Positions 46,277 through 56,107 of a stretch of DNA of 64,000 nucleotides are shown here, piece by piece (the first letter of the stretch is position 1; each line of letters starts with the position of its first letter). A program made the translations under genes and the position numbers. This DNA is from Phormidium tenue FACHB-1052 (lineage in GTDB: Bacteria; Cyanobacteriota; Cyanobacteriia; Phormidesmidales; Phormidesmidaceae). The notes beneath the pieces are model-generated. The model ran no database searches. It worked only from the letters and a program-made list of their open reading frames with translations, and was not told the origin of the DNA. The DNA lies in assembly GCF_014696675.1 (NCBI RefSeq), contig NZ_JACJQN010000010.1, positions 1 to 64,000 on the forward strand. Reading direction: 5' to 3'.

Positions 46277-47392
46277 ATGATCGAATACCGCCTCTTCTTC
46301 AACAACACCCCCGCCACCCGCGAGCAGCTTGACTTGGTGGAAGAGATCACTGTGGAGCAGGCGGTGGATATGGCTTGGGAGGCGCGGTTGCAGGTGCCGG
46401 TTGGCACCGACGCCCAGGGGCAGTGGACGGGGGAAACCGAGGCGCTGTTTGCCGAGTTTACGCCGGTGCGGATTGAGCTGCGGGTGGCAGAAAGTGGCTT
46501 TGTGCCGCTGATCGATGGGCCGATTGTGGAGATTGAACGCGATCGCCAGACCGAGCCGGGCCAGAGCATGATAACCGTGGTGGTGCAGGACGACAGCGTG
46601 TGGCTCAACCGGGAAGACCGCATCTTTCGGTTTGATGAGCAGCTCGATCACGAAATTGCCGAGGAGCTGTTTGATATTCCTCAGATCGCCTCGACGGAGA
46701 TTGAGACCACCCCGGCCCCGACCAGTTCGACGGAAATAGCGGTGGTGCAGCGGGGGACGGCGATGCAGTTGCTGCGATCGCTCGCCCAGCGCCAGGGTCT
46801 ACACGCCTACGTGCTGCCCGGTTCATCGCCCGGTGAAAGCATTGGCTGCTTTAAGCGCTTTACCACCGAGCCGGGGAACCTGCCGACGCTGACGCTGACG
46901 GGGCCAGAGCGCAACCTGGCCAGCTTTTCGCCCCGCGACGATGCCCAGCGTCCGACGCGGGTGACCACCTACGCCCTCAGCCTGCTGGATAAAACCGTGA
47001 CCCAGCGCACCTCTGACTTTGCCAGCCTCGATCGCCTCGGCCCCGAAGATCCCTTTGCTGACGAGGCCAGCACGGCGGCCCAGATTTTGCCGCCCCGCTT
47101 TGGCGATGGGGTGGATCTAGACCAGGCGGTGGCCGCCGAGGCCGAGCGGGCCAGCTACGCCTCGGAGGTGACGGGTATGGTGCTGGGCCACTACTACCGG
47201 GGGGTGCTGGTGCCCTACCAGGTGGTCACGGTGAAGGGGGTAGACGATCGCCGCAGCGGCAACTACCTGATTGCCCAAGTCACTCACAGCCTGTCGCGCA
47301 CCGAATATTCCCAGTCCTTTACCCTGCGGCGCAATGCCCGTTCGGAGGGGGCCGGAAGCAACTTTGCCGATCTAGCGGGAGCGATTTTCTAA
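46277..47392 (+). CDS. Hub protein, gpD/VgrG N-terminal-like (Afp8/Pvc8 part 1)
   Basis: A 371-residue protein of the phage late control D/gp27 family, forming the trimeric hub at the tube base. It shows IEYRLFFNNTPATREQLDLV, AVDMAWEARLQVPVG, IVVQDDSVWLNREDRIF-like sequence, AMQLLRSLAQRQGLHAYVLP and VTHSLSRTEYSQSFTLRRN at the end. It is upstream of REP and TTCAAAACTC repeats (46160-46270). The stop overlaps the start of the spike gene (TAATG), so hub and spike are separate proteins here, unlike the fused VgrG of T6SS. Confidence 0.88.
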   Translation: MIEYRLFFNNTPATREQLDLVEEITVEQAVDMAWEARLQVPVGTDAQGQWTGETEALFAEFTPVRIELRVAESGFVPLIDGPIVEIERDRQTEPGQSMITVVVQDDSVWLNREDRIFRFDEQLDHEIAEELFDIPQIASTEIETTPAPTSSTEIAVVQRGTAMQLLRSLAQRQGLHAYVLPGSSPGESIGCFKRFTTEPGNLPTLTLTGPERNLASFSPRDDAQRPTRVTTYALSLLDKTVTQRTSDFASLDRLGPEDPFADEASTAAQILPPRFGDGVDLDQAVAAEAERASYASEVTGMVLGHYYRGVLVPYQVVTVKGVDDRRSGNYLIAQVTHSLSRTEYSQSFTLRRNARSEGAGSNFADLAGAIF

Positions 47393-47919
47393 TGCCGACC
47401 TCAGACTACGAACAGATGGTTGTGGAACTCTCGGAGTTTCAGCGATCGCGCTATTTCGGCAAATATCGCGGCCTGGTGCGCGATGTAGACGACCCCCAAA
47501 GCCTCGGGCGCATCAAGGCCCAGGTGCCCGAAGCTCTGGGGGAAGAAGACTCGTCCTGGGCCTGGCCAGCGGTGCCCTTTGCCGGGGCTGGCCACGGCCT
47601 GGTGCTGCTGCCAGAAGTGGGCGACGGCGTGTGGATTGAGTTTGAGGCTGGCGATCTCTCCCGCCCGATCTGGACGGGGGGCTGGTGGGGCGAGGGCGAA
47701 CTACCCGAGCCCGGCGGCACCGAAACCCGTGTTCTAGTCACCAGCGGTGGCCACAAGCTGGTGCTCGACGACAGCAACAACCAGGTGCAGCTGCTCCACG
47801 CGGGCGGGGCCGAGCTGACGATGACCAACACCGACATCACCCTCAAAATTGGCGCTACCCAGGTGGTGCTCTCCTCCAGCGGCGTCAACATCAACAACGG
47901 AGCATTCCAGGTGCGCTAA
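47392..47919 (+). CDS. Spike protein, baseplate assembly protein V-like (Afp8 part 2)
   Basis: A 175-residue protein with the gp5/gpV OB-fold: YFGKYRGLVRDVDDPQSLGR, IKAQVPEALGEEDSSWAWPA, GVWIEFEAGDLSRPIWTGGW. The C-terminus (VTSGGHKLVLDDSNNQVQLL, ITLKIGATQVVLSSSGVNIN) is the start of a triple-stranded beta-helix spike. It pairs with the hub encoded upstream and carries the PAAR-like tip encoded downstream. TAATG overlaps occur at both ends. Confidence 0.92.
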   Translation: MPTSDYEQMVVELSEFQRSRYFGKYRGLVRDVDDPQSLGRIKAQVPEALGEEDSSWAWPAVPFAGAGHGLVLLPEVGDGVWIEFEAGDLSRPIWTGGWWGEGELPEPGGTETRVLVTSGGHKLVLDDSNNQVQLLHAGGAELTMTNTDITLKIGATQVVLSSSGVNINNGAFQVR

Positions 47920-48251
47920 TGCCAGGCTCTTACCTCACCACCGCCAGTACGATTATGTGCCCCCACGGCGGGCAGGCGATTCTGTTTACCGCCAACGCCG
48001 ACGTGCTGGCCATGGGCGCGCCCGTGCTGCTCGAAACCGATGTGCATCCCGTGGTGGGCTGCCCCTTTACCGTCGGCCCCAAATATTCCCCCTGCGTGCG
48101 CATTGAGTGGTCGGCGGGGGCAGGCCAGAGCGACATCGGCGGCACCCCCGGCCTGGTCAAAACCAGCATTGGCCAGTGCTACAGCGCCGAAAACGCCGTT
48201 CAGGGCGTGGCCGTGATAGTGAACACCCAACCCAAGGCAGACTCCCGATGA
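47919..48251 (+). CDS. PAAR-like spike tip protein
   Basis: A 110-residue protein. It begins MPGSYLTTASTIMCPHGGQA, with conserved cysteines in MCPHGG, VVGCPF, SPCVRI and GQCYSA, and resembles the DUF4280/PAAR-like tip family of CIS. Its place right after the spike gene is diagnostic. The ATG overlaps the spike stop (TAATG), and the stop overlaps the next start (ATGA). Confidence 0.85.
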   Translation: MPGSYLTTASTIMCPHGGQAILFTANADVLAMGAPVLLETDVHPVVGCPFTVGPKYSPCVRIEWSAGAGQSDIGGTPGLVKTSIGQCYSAENAVQGVAVIVNTQPKADSR

Positions 48252-48628
48252 CTCCTCCCGACGGACGACACCTCTCCTTTCCCTTTCGCATTGGGGTCGA
48301 CGGGCGCACCGCCCAGGTGAGTTCCCTAGAGCAGCACGTGCGCGACGAGCTGATGCAGCTAGTGCTGACCAACCTGGGCGAGCGGCTGTTTTTGCCGGAG
48401 TTTGGCACCGGGGTGCGGCGGCTGGTGTTTGAGAATGCCGGGGAAATTACGGCGGCGGCGGCCAAGGCTACCCTCACCCAGGCCCTATCGCGCTGGCTAG
48501 GGCAGCGAGTGACTCCGGAGGAACTGACCGTGGAGAGCAACAACGAAACCATCACCGTCGATCTGCGCTACCGGGTGGCAGGCACCCCCGACCAGCGCCG
48601 TCTGCGGTTTGAGCGGCAGGGAGGTTAG
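48248..48628 (+). CDS. gp25-like baseplate wedge protein (Afp9)
   Basis: A 126-residue protein of the GPW/gp25 family, the wedge component from which sheath polymerisation starts. It shows FPFRIGVDGRTAQVSSLEQH, VRDELMQLVLTNLGERLFLP and the motif EFGTGVRRLVFENAG, all typical. It has an ATGA overlap with the PAAR-like gene and is followed after two bases by the first large baseplate gene. Confidence 0.93.
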   Translation: MTPPDGRHLSFPFRIGVDGRTAQVSSLEQHVRDELMQLVLTNLGERLFLPEFGTGVRRLVFENAGEITAAAAKATLTQALSRWLGQRVTPEELTVESNNETITVDLRYRVAGTPDQRRLRFERQGG

Positions 48629-48630
48629 CG

Positions 48631-51117
48631 ATGACTATTCTCAACCCCGAAGCCCTGGCCGAGCGGGCCAACAACCTGGGCAGCTTTAACGGCATGGAGC
48701 TGGTGCTGGTGGAGCTGACCCCAGCGATCGCCCCCACCGAAGCCCACCTGCTGGTGCATTTCTTCAACAACCAGGAGCTGGCTGATATTGTGGCCGATGT
48801 GACCGCTGACCCTGCTCTGGCGCGGCAGATTTTTACCATCACGGGCGGCCAGCGGATTCGGGGGGGCGATCTGGCGGGCGAGGTGCAGGTGGTGGCGGTG
48901 GCAGCCACCAGTGATCCTAACGTGCTCGACCTGACCGTGACCCCGATCGGCGACTATTCCACCTACACCCTCAGCCTCGATCGCGAGAATATCGACCCCA
49001 TCTTTAGCGAGCTGCCCTTTAAGTTTCGCCCCGGCTGCTTTACCAACAACTGCGCTCCTGACTGGGAGCCGGGGGCAGCTCCGCTAGACAACCCCACCAT
49101 TGACTACCTGGCCAAAGACTACGACAGCTTTCGCCACACCCTGATGGCGGCCATGGCCCAGCGGGTGCCGGGCTGGCAGCCCACCAGCGAGGCTGATTTG
49201 GATCAGGTGTTGCTCAGCCTGTTTAGCGCCGCCGCCGATGAACTCAGCGATTTTCAAGACCGGGTGATGGGCGAAGCCTACTGGAGCACCCTGCGTAAGC
49301 GGGTTTCTCTGGCCCGCCACGCCCGCCTGGTGGATTACCACGTGCACCAGGGCAACCAGGCCAGCACCTGGCTGGCGCTGATTTTGGGGGCTGGGGAGAG
49401 TCTAGAGCTGCCCAAACCCCATCCGGTGCTGCCTGACGTGGCCCTGCCTCTGCTGGTGTGGGCTGGCTCTCCAGATTTCAACGAACCGGTGGCGGTGGTG
49501 TTTATGAGTCAGCCTCCCCTGGGAGAGCCGCAACAGTTGGATAGCCTGGTCAACCAGATGGGCCTCTACACCTGGGATGGCGCGATTCCTGCACTGGCGG
49601 CGGGCAGCACCCAGGCGGATCTGCTGCTACTTGCCAACGGCCCCGATGGCCCCGGTATCCCCATCGTTGACGAAGCCTCGGCTCGGCAGGTGGAGGATTT
49701 AGTTCGCACCGGAAAAATCCCCACCCTGCTGATTCAAGAACGGCTGAACCCGGCCACGGGGGAATTGGCGGGTCGCAACCCCAACAAGCGCCAGCTCCTG
49801 CGGCTGCTGCCGGGGGCAGCCGGGGCCACGGCCAAGCTCGACCCGCTGAGAACTATTTGGTATGTGGAGGTGCACTGGCGGCAGGAGGACGCGCTGAGGT
49901 TCAACTACTGCTTTACGGTGGGCTGTGCGGGCGGTGCTATCGAGCATGTGTCACTCTTCCACGGCAATCTGGTGCCAGTGCACCATGGCAGGCCCCGTGA
50001 AATTCTGTTTGAAGAGCCGGTGGCACCGCTGGATGAGGGACGCTTCTATTTTGAGCGCACCGATCGCTGGGGCACTCTTTGTCGCCTGCCCGCCGAACCC
50101 CTGGCCTACCAGAACACGCTGCCGGGGGGCGAAATTCCCCCGCTCTCGACCCTGGCGGTGGAGGTCATCACTGAAGGCCAAGCCGACCCGTGGGATGAGG
50201 TGATCGACTTGATTCACAGCGATGACAGTGCGGAAAACGGCGATCGCTTCATGGTCGAAATCGACGAGCTGGGCCAGAGCCTGCTGCGGTTTGGCAACGG
50301 CATCAACGGGCGCGCCCTGCCACCAAATGCCCAGGTGCGCTGCCGCTATCAGGTGGGTCGGGGGCTCGACGGCAACATCGGCTACGATCAGCTCCAGTTT
50401 TTCAACGGCGGCACCTACCCAGAAATTCTCGCCTGCTGGAACCCCTTCGACGTGGTGGATGGCCGCGCCCCGGAGCCCGCCGCCGAGGTGCTGCGCCGCG
50501 CCCCCGAAGCCTACCGCTTCCGCCAGCTGCGGGCGGTGACGCTGAAGGACTACGTTCACCGGGCCGAGGAACTAGCCGGGGTGTCGCGGGCGGCGGCTCG
50601 CTACGCCTGGACGGGGAGCTGGCGCACGGTGCAGATCGCCATCGACCCGGTGGGCACGACGACGCTTTCGAGGGAGCTGCGGGAAAAACTGGCCCGCCAC
50701 CTGGATGCCGTGCGGCTGATTGGCGAAGACCTGGAGATTCGCCCGCCCCGGTTTGTGCCGCTGGATATTCAGGTGGCCCTGTGCATTCACCCCGACTACT
50801 GGCCAGAGGATATTCGCTTTGTGCTGGAGCAGGAATTTTCCGACGGGTACACCCCGGACGGACGGCTGGGCTTCTTCCATCCCGATTTATGGACCTTTGG
50901 GCAGCCCCTCTACGCCAGCCAGATTGCCGGGCGGGTGCAGGCGGTGGCGGGGGTAGAACATGTGATTTCTATGGTCCTCAAGCGCTGGAATGAGGCCACG
51001 CCGGGCACCGAGGCGATCGCTACTCTGCGGCCCAACGAGATTATTCAGGTGCGCAACGACCCCGATCATCAGGAAATGGGCGCGATCGCATTCGACATTC
51101 GAGGAGGCCGCCAATGA
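48631..51117 (+). CDS. Large baseplate assembly protein (Afp11/gp6-like)
   Basis: An 828-residue wedge protein. It has IDYLAKDYDSFRHTLMAAMA with QRVPGWQPTSEADLDQVLLS, the typical beginning of the gpJ/gp6-like region, and DFQDRVMGEAYWSTLRKRVS. Later come RFMVEIDELGQSLLRFGNGI and NARVRCRYQVGRG-like sequence, and LKDYVHRAEELAGVSRAAAR in the C-terminal part. Together with the next gene it forms the baseplate ring. Where CIS are membrane-anchored, parts of these large wedge proteins have been proposed as anchors; nothing hydrophobic is seen here. Confidence 0.88.
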   Translation: MTILNPEALAERANNLGSFNGMELVLVELTPAIAPTEAHLLVHFFNNQELADIVADVTADPALARQIFTITGGQRIRGGDLAGEVQVVAVAATSDPNVLDLTVTPIGDYSTYTLSLDRENIDPIFSELPFKFRPGCFTNNCAPDWEPGAAPLDNPTIDYLAKDYDSFRHTLMAAMAQRVPGWQPTSEADLDQVLLSLFSAAADELSDFQDRVMGEAYWSTLRKRVSLARHARLVDYHVHQGNQASTWLALILGAGESLELPKPHPVLPDVALPLLVWAGSPDFNEPVAVVFMSQPPLGEPQQLDSLVNQMGLYTWDGAIPALAAGSTQADLLLLANGPDGPGIPIVDEASARQVEDLVRTGKIPTLLIQERLNPATGELAGRNPNKRQLLRLLPGAAGATAKLDPLRTIWYVEVHWRQEDALRFNYCFTVGCAGGAIEHVSLFHGNLVPVHHGRPREILFEEPVAPLDEGRFYFERTDRWGTLCRLPAEPLAYQNTLPGGEIPPLSTLAVEVITEGQADPWDEVIDLIHSDDSAENGDRFMVEIDELGQSLLRFGNGINGRALPPNAQVRCRYQVGRGLDGNIGYDQLQFFNGGTYPEILACWNPFDVVDGRAPEPAAEVLRRAPEAYRFRQLRAVTLKDYVHRAEELAGVSRAAARYAWTGSWRTVQIAIDPVGTTTLSRELREKLARHLDAVRLIGEDLEIRPPRFVPLDIQVALCIHPDYWPEDIRFVLEQEFSDGYTPDGRLGFFHPDLWTFGQPLYASQIAGRVQAVAGVEHVISMVLKRWNEATPGTEAIATLRPNEIIQVRNDPDHQEMGAIAFDIRGGRQ

Positions 51118-53702
51118 GTGACCCTTGCCGCAATGACTGCCCCGAGCCGCTGGGCTTCCCGAAACGGCTGTTTAACCGCCCCGGCCTGAGCCAAATCGAC
51201 TACCGCATTGGCACCTACGCCGACATCCGCGCCGCCCTGCTGCGCCAGCTCGACGCTGACTCGCTGCTGCAAGACTGGACCCACCGCGAAGCTGACGACC
51301 CCGGCATTGCCCTGCTGGAGGGGGCGGCGATTCTCGGTGACATTCTCACCTTTTATCAAAACCTCTATGCCAACGAGGCCTATTTGCGCACGGCCCAGTG
51401 GCGCGAGAGCGTGGCCGACTTGGTGCGGCTGCTGGGCTATCGCCTGTCGCCCGGCCTAGGCGGCAAGGCCACTTTTGCCGTGGGCATTAAGGGCACAACG
51501 CCTGTGGTGGTGCCCGCCGGGTTTGGCCTCAAAGCCCAGGTGGAAGGCTTGGCGAAAACCGCTGACTTCCAGACTGAGGCGGAGATTATCGCCTACCCGG
51601 CCCTGTCGCAGTTTCACCTCTATCGCCCCTTTCAGCTGCCGAGCATCGACAACGGCACCTCACGGTTTTCTACCGAGACAATTGCGCTTCAAACTACAGG
51701 GGTTGAGCTAAAAAAAGGCGATCGCCTATTTCTGGCGAATGTGCCGACCAATCCCCAGACTGAACGGCAAATTGTGGTGGTTAAAGAGATTCAAGAACGA
51801 TTTGACCGCACAGAAATTGTCATTGAGGGCAGTTGGCAGCAGAATTTTGCTGGCCAAGTGGTCAGTGCTTATAAACTAGGCCGCTCCTTCCGCCATTTTG
51901 GCTATAACAGCCCCCCCGAATTTGTTCGACTCCAAGGTGATACCGCTGTGTCTACAGCGGTTAACTTCAGTCGGCAGATGGGGCCAGTACCCGGCATTCT
52001 CATCCTGTTTTTAGATGGCTATAGCCCGCTCAACAGCTTTAAAGCGCTACCCCTCGATGCTCAGGTAGACGACCTGACGGTGGGAACAACGCTGCTGGTG
52101 CAATTAATTCTAAATAGCCAGCCAGCGTTTGATGGGCGATCGGTCAGCGGCGAAACCTACTTCTTTGAGCGGAGCATTCAACAGGTGAATCAGGCTTCTG
52201 TCACGCGGGGAGCCATCTCAGGAGGCACCACCATAGTCGAACTAAATGCCAATTTAACGACTGGCAATAAAGCCTATACCGACATTCGCAGCGTTGAAAT
52301 GCTGGAGGTTATTGGCCAGCGATTTACCCTCCAGGGAGCTTATCAAGAAAAAGCCTCTGGAGATCTGAGGACGCTGTTTTTCTTTGGTGACTTTGCCAGT
52401 TATAAACAGCTCAACAACCGCTCTCTGGCCTTTGCAACATCAGCGGGAATGGCCGAGATTTTGACCTCAACCCTGCCATCCGGTGATCTTGATCCCGATG
52501 GGCACATCAAGCTGCGCCCGGTTTTGCTGCCAGAGTTTGAAACTTCCGTTGACATCAGCGATTTTTCCCTCTTGAGCGAGCCCAAAATCACTGTCTACGG
52601 CAACCTGGTTGAGGCCACCCAGGGCAAGCTCGAAAAAGAAGCGGTGCTGGGCAACGGTGACGGTCGCCAGGTATTCCAGACCTTTAAGCTGCCGAAGGCC
52701 CCCCTCACCTACTTTACCGATAAGGGCGAGACACCCCCGGAGGTGCCCGAGTTGGAGATCTTCGTCAATGACCAGCGCTGGACGCGGGTGCAGTCGCTCT
52801 TTGGCCAAGACCCCAAGGCCGAGGTCTACATCGTGCGCGAAGACGCCAACGGCGAGAGCTGGGTGCAGTTTGGCGACGGCAAAACCGGGGCGCGGCTGCC
52901 CTCGGGGGTGAAAAATATCAAGGCGCTGTTTCGCACCGGCACGGGAGCCTATGGCCCGCTCAAGCCCGAGACTAAGGTGCAGGCCAGCGATCGCCTCACC
53001 GGCCTCGACCAGCTCTGGCTGCCGGGGGTGGCCAGCGGCGGCACCGAGCCCGAAAGCGGCGATAGCGCAAAAGTCGCGGCCCCCGGCAAAATTCAAAGCC
53101 TGGGGCGACTGGTGAGTTTGCAAGATTTTGAGACCGAAGCGCTGGCGATCGCGGGCGTCACCAAAGCCACAGCTGCCTGGCAGCTGGTGGATAACCTGCC
53201 CTCGGTGGTGCTCACCGTGCTGATGGAGAATGGCCGCGAAAAAGAACTCGCCGAAGTTCAGGCCATGCTCAACGCCTACAACCGCTGCCGCGGCCCCCAG
53301 CGGTTCCCGATTTTGGTGAGGCCGGGGCAGGTGCGCTACCTCTACCTACGGCTGGTGGCCAGCCTGCACCCCGCCTTTCGCCAGGAGCTACTCAGCCAAT
53401 CTATCCACACCGCCCTGGGCACCAGCGGCACCTCAGGATTGCTCAGCCTCAGCCAGCGGCGCTTTGGCCAGGCTGAATATGCCACCCGCATAGAGGCCAC
53501 TGTTCAGCAGGTGGAAGGGGTGGTCTGGAGCCGAGTGGAAGCCCTGGGCTGGTTCTCGCCCACCGATAAGCCCGCTGAACTAGCCTACCCCAACCCCGAA
53601 GCTGATCTGGCTGTGGTGCCCTGCGGGGCCGATCAGGTGCTGGCGCTGCTGCCCCAGCACGTGCAGCTCCAGTTTGCCGCCGCCCCCCAGGAGGACTGTT
53701 GA
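51114..53702 (+). CDS. Second large baseplate assembly protein
   Basis: An 862-residue protein, paralogous in layout to the preceding one: GLSQIDYRIGTYADIRAALL, READDPGIALLEGAAILGDI, LTFYQNLYANEAYLRTAQWR, then WVQFGDGKTGARLPSGVKNI, and LVSLQDFETEALAIAGVTKA. This is the form annotated as putative baseplate assembly protein in eCIS and actinobacterial CIS. It starts in an ATGA overlap. The middle (about residues 185-460) is less GC-rich, with different codon use, and may be a recently exchanged module. Confidence 0.88.
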   Translation: MSDPCRNDCPEPLGFPKRLFNRPGLSQIDYRIGTYADIRAALLRQLDADSLLQDWTHREADDPGIALLEGAAILGDILTFYQNLYANEAYLRTAQWRESVADLVRLLGYRLSPGLGGKATFAVGIKGTTPVVVPAGFGLKAQVEGLAKTADFQTEAEIIAYPALSQFHLYRPFQLPSIDNGTSRFSTETIALQTTGVELKKGDRLFLANVPTNPQTERQIVVVKEIQERFDRTEIVIEGSWQQNFAGQVVSAYKLGRSFRHFGYNSPPEFVRLQGDTAVSTAVNFSRQMGPVPGILILFLDGYSPLNSFKALPLDAQVDDLTVGTTLLVQLILNSQPAFDGRSVSGETYFFERSIQQVNQASVTRGAISGGTTIVELNANLTTGNKAYTDIRSVEMLEVIGQRFTLQGAYQEKASGDLRTLFFFGDFASYKQLNNRSLAFATSAGMAEILTSTLPSGDLDPDGHIKLRPVLLPEFETSVDISDFSLLSEPKITVYGNLVEATQGKLEKEAVLGNGDGRQVFQTFKLPKAPLTYFTDKGETPPEVPELEIFVNDQRWTRVQSLFGQDPKAEVYIVREDANGESWVQFGDGKTGARLPSGVKNIKALFRTGTGAYGPLKPETKVQASDRLTGLDQLWLPGVASGGTEPESGDSAKVAAPGKIQSLGRLVSLQDFETEALAIAGVTKATAAWQLVDNLPSVVLTVLMENGREKELAEVQAMLNAYNRCRGPQRFPILVRPGQVRYLYLRLVASLHPAFRQELLSQSIHTALGTSGTSGLLSLSQRRFGQAEYATRIEATVQQVEGVVWSRVEALGWFSPTDKPAELAYPNPEADLAVVPCGADQVLALLPQHVQLQFAAAPQEDC

Positions 53703-53703
53703 G

Positions 53704-56097
53704 ATGTCAGATCTAAGTGAATCTAAACGAGTGCCCCTGTACGATCGCCTGCCGCAGATCTACCACATCCGCGATGCCGAGCAACGGCCACCGGGGCAGC
53801 TTCAGCACTACCTGGCCACGGTGGAAAACGTGTTTGGCGACATCCACGCCAACATCGAAGCCCTTTACCACGACCTGTTCATCGACACCTGCGACGAGTG
53901 GGTGATTCCCTACATTGGCGATCTGCTGGGCACCACCCACCTCAAGGGCGATGCCCGCACCCTGCGCGCCGACGTGGCCGACACCATTTCTCTGCGGCGG
54001 CGCAAGGGCACCCTGGGGGCGATCGAGCGACTCACTTACAACCTCACCGGCTGGGGCATCCACGGGGTCGAGCTGCGCGAAAACCTGCTGTGGAACCAGC
54101 ACCTCAACCACCAGCGGCCCGATGCGGGCGGCGACCCGCCCTACGGATTGTCCACGGTGACTCGCTTTACCCCGATTCGCGGTGGCACCGCTACCCTGCG
54201 CGACCCGGCCATGCTCAGCCTGGTCAACACCCCCTTCGACCCCTTTGGCCACACGGTAGATGTCAAACCACCCGCTCTGGATGCGATTCGCTACAACCTA
54301 CCCAACCTGGCGATCTTTCTCTGGCGGCTGGCGGCCTATCGAGTGGCCGTGTCGCCCCCATTAATTCGCGCCGTCATCGACAACAGCGCGGCGGGCACTG
54401 GGGCCAGCTTCATCGTGCGGGTGGATGTGCATCCCCTGGGGCTGCCGGTGCGACTGCTTAACACCAGCCGATTTGACCCGAACCTTCAGCCTCCCGTGGT
54501 TTCTCAACTGGATGCCACCCCTGGCCCCGTGCCCCTGGCTCGGCTCACCGAGGATTCGGAAGCTGGTGCTCCCGAGCAGTACGTGCTGGTGGAAGACTAC
54601 AACCCGATCGCCCTGGCCAACCCCGACTTGGAAACCCTGGAGCGCATTGACATTGGCGAGGTGGGCCTTCAGCTCCACCTACCGCAGCCAGAATTTAGCG
54701 ATCGCCCCTGGCCTCGCACCGACCCACCCTCCGTCTGGACTTTGCGCGGCGAAAACCTCTGCGCCTGGGAAACTGGCCTGGCTCGCCCCTTTGAGAACAA
54801 TGAAATCGCCGTTGACCCGGTGATTGGCCGCCTAATCATTGGTGTGGAGACCGCTGAGGAGGCCGAGGCCCTGGAAACTGGCCTATTGCTCACCTACACC
54901 TATGGGGCGGTGGGGCCGGTGGGTGCCCATCCCATTTCTAGGGGCGCTATTCCTACCACCTTTCAGGGCGAGACTGTCGAAGTGCGCCCGGTGAATTTTC
55001 ATGTGGATCCTAACGGGTTGCAGGCGGCTCTAAGCAATATTCAAGATTCCACAGTGCCCATCGTGGTCGAAATTCGCGACAGCATGGTGCACGAGCTGGA
55101 TCTGGGGGCGATCGCACCTCCCTTCCCCGAAGCCGGTGGCCCCAACCTGCGCCTTAACCGCAGCCTGATCATTCGCGCCGCCAGCGGTCAGCGCCCAATT
55201 CTTCGCCTGGCCCAGCCCCTGCGAGTTCGCCCCACCCAGGTATTTGACGCCGATCCAGCGGTACAGAACCAGCTCAACGGTTTGATGGATCGCCTCACCC
55301 TGCGGCTGGAGGGACTTTATATCACGCGGGATGCCGCCTTTCCGGCGGGGGAACCGCTGATCGCTCGCGCTGCCCTGCACAGCCTGGAGCTGGTGAACTG
55401 CACTCTGGAGCCGGGCGGCTTTCTGCAACTCGACGGCGATCGCGCCCCCATCCTACCCGCCCTCCAGTTAGCTAACGACTATGGTTTTGCCGACGCCGAT
55501 GAACTAGAGGCCTTTAACCAAACTCCCGAAATTCACCTTAACCGCACCGTCAGCGGCCCGCTGCAAATCGACACCGGCTACTGCCTGTTTCTCACCGATG
55601 CTTTACTCGATGCCGGGAAAGGCGTGGGGGAAGACCCCGAAGAGGCCTTTGCGGTGGCGGGGTTTGGTGCCCTGCCTGAGGAGCACTGGGGGCCACCCAC
55701 CGTGGTCAACGGCCTGACCGTGCTGGGCCGTATGCGGGTGCGGGAAATTCGCGGCAAGGGCGGTATTTGGGTGCATGCCCTGGAGGTGCTCAACAACCAG
55801 AAGGGCTGCCTCAAGTTCAGCTACTTTTCGGGTCAGGGCGATCGCCTGCCCCAGCACCACGCCTGTGTCTTTGGCACCGAGGCGCGGCTGCGGTTTACCA
55901 GCGAGTTTTTTGGTCAGCCCGGCTACGGCCAGCTGGCCCGCACCAGCGATGTTCGCATTCGCGATCGCGGCCCTGGCGACGACGCCATGGGTGCCTTTGG
56001 ATTTTTGCTCGAAGCCCATAAATGGAGAAACCTCCAGATTCGCTACCGCGAATTTATGCCTGTGGGTGTGAGACCGCTACTCATTCCAGTGACCTGA
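53704..56097 (+). CDS. Tail protein I-like baseplate protein (Afp12-like)
   Basis: A 797-residue protein. Residues 1-150 (PLYDRLPQIYHIRDAEQRPP, ALYHDLFIDTCDEWVIPYIG, DLLGTT, then DTISLRRRKGTLGAIERLTY) match the P2 gpI/Afp12 wedge domain. The long remainder is beta-rich (NFHVDPNGLQAALSNIQDST, LNRSLIIRAASGQRPILRLA) and resembles beta-helix or receptor-type modules. ATG at 53704 fits the domain. It probably links the wedge to the outer fibre-like protein encoded next. Confidence 0.85.
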   Translation: MSDLSESKRVPLYDRLPQIYHIRDAEQRPPGQLQHYLATVENVFGDIHANIEALYHDLFIDTCDEWVIPYIGDLLGTTHLKGDARTLRADVADTISLRRRKGTLGAIERLTYNLTGWGIHGVELRENLLWNQHLNHQRPDAGGDPPYGLSTVTRFTPIRGGTATLRDPAMLSLVNTPFDPFGHTVDVKPPALDAIRYNLPNLAIFLWRLAAYRVAVSPPLIRAVIDNSAAGTGASFIVRVDVHPLGLPVRLLNTSRFDPNLQPPVVSQLDATPGPVPLARLTEDSEAGAPEQYVLVEDYNPIALANPDLETLERIDIGEVGLQLHLPQPEFSDRPWPRTDPPSVWTLRGENLCAWETGLARPFENNEIAVDPVIGRLIIGVETAEEAEALETGLLLTYTYGAVGPVGAHPISRGAIPTTFQGETVEVRPVNFHVDPNGLQAALSNIQDSTVPIVVEIRDSMVHELDLGAIAPPFPEAGGPNLRLNRSLIIRAASGQRPILRLAQPLRVRPTQVFDADPAVQNQLNGLMDRLTLRLEGLYITRDAAFPAGEPLIARAALHSLELVNCTLEPGGFLQLDGDRAPILPALQLANDYGFADADELEAFNQTPEIHLNRTVSGPLQIDTGYCLFLTDALLDAGKGVGEDPEEAFAVAGFGALPEEHWGPPTVVNGLTVLGRMRVREIRGKGGIWVHALEVLNNQKGCLKFSYFSGQGDRLPQHHACVFGTEARLRFTSEFFGQPGYGQLARTSDVRIRDRGPGDDAMGAFGFLLEAHKWRNLQIRYREFMPVGVRPLLIPVT

Positions 56098-56107
56098 GGA
56101 GGCCCCC

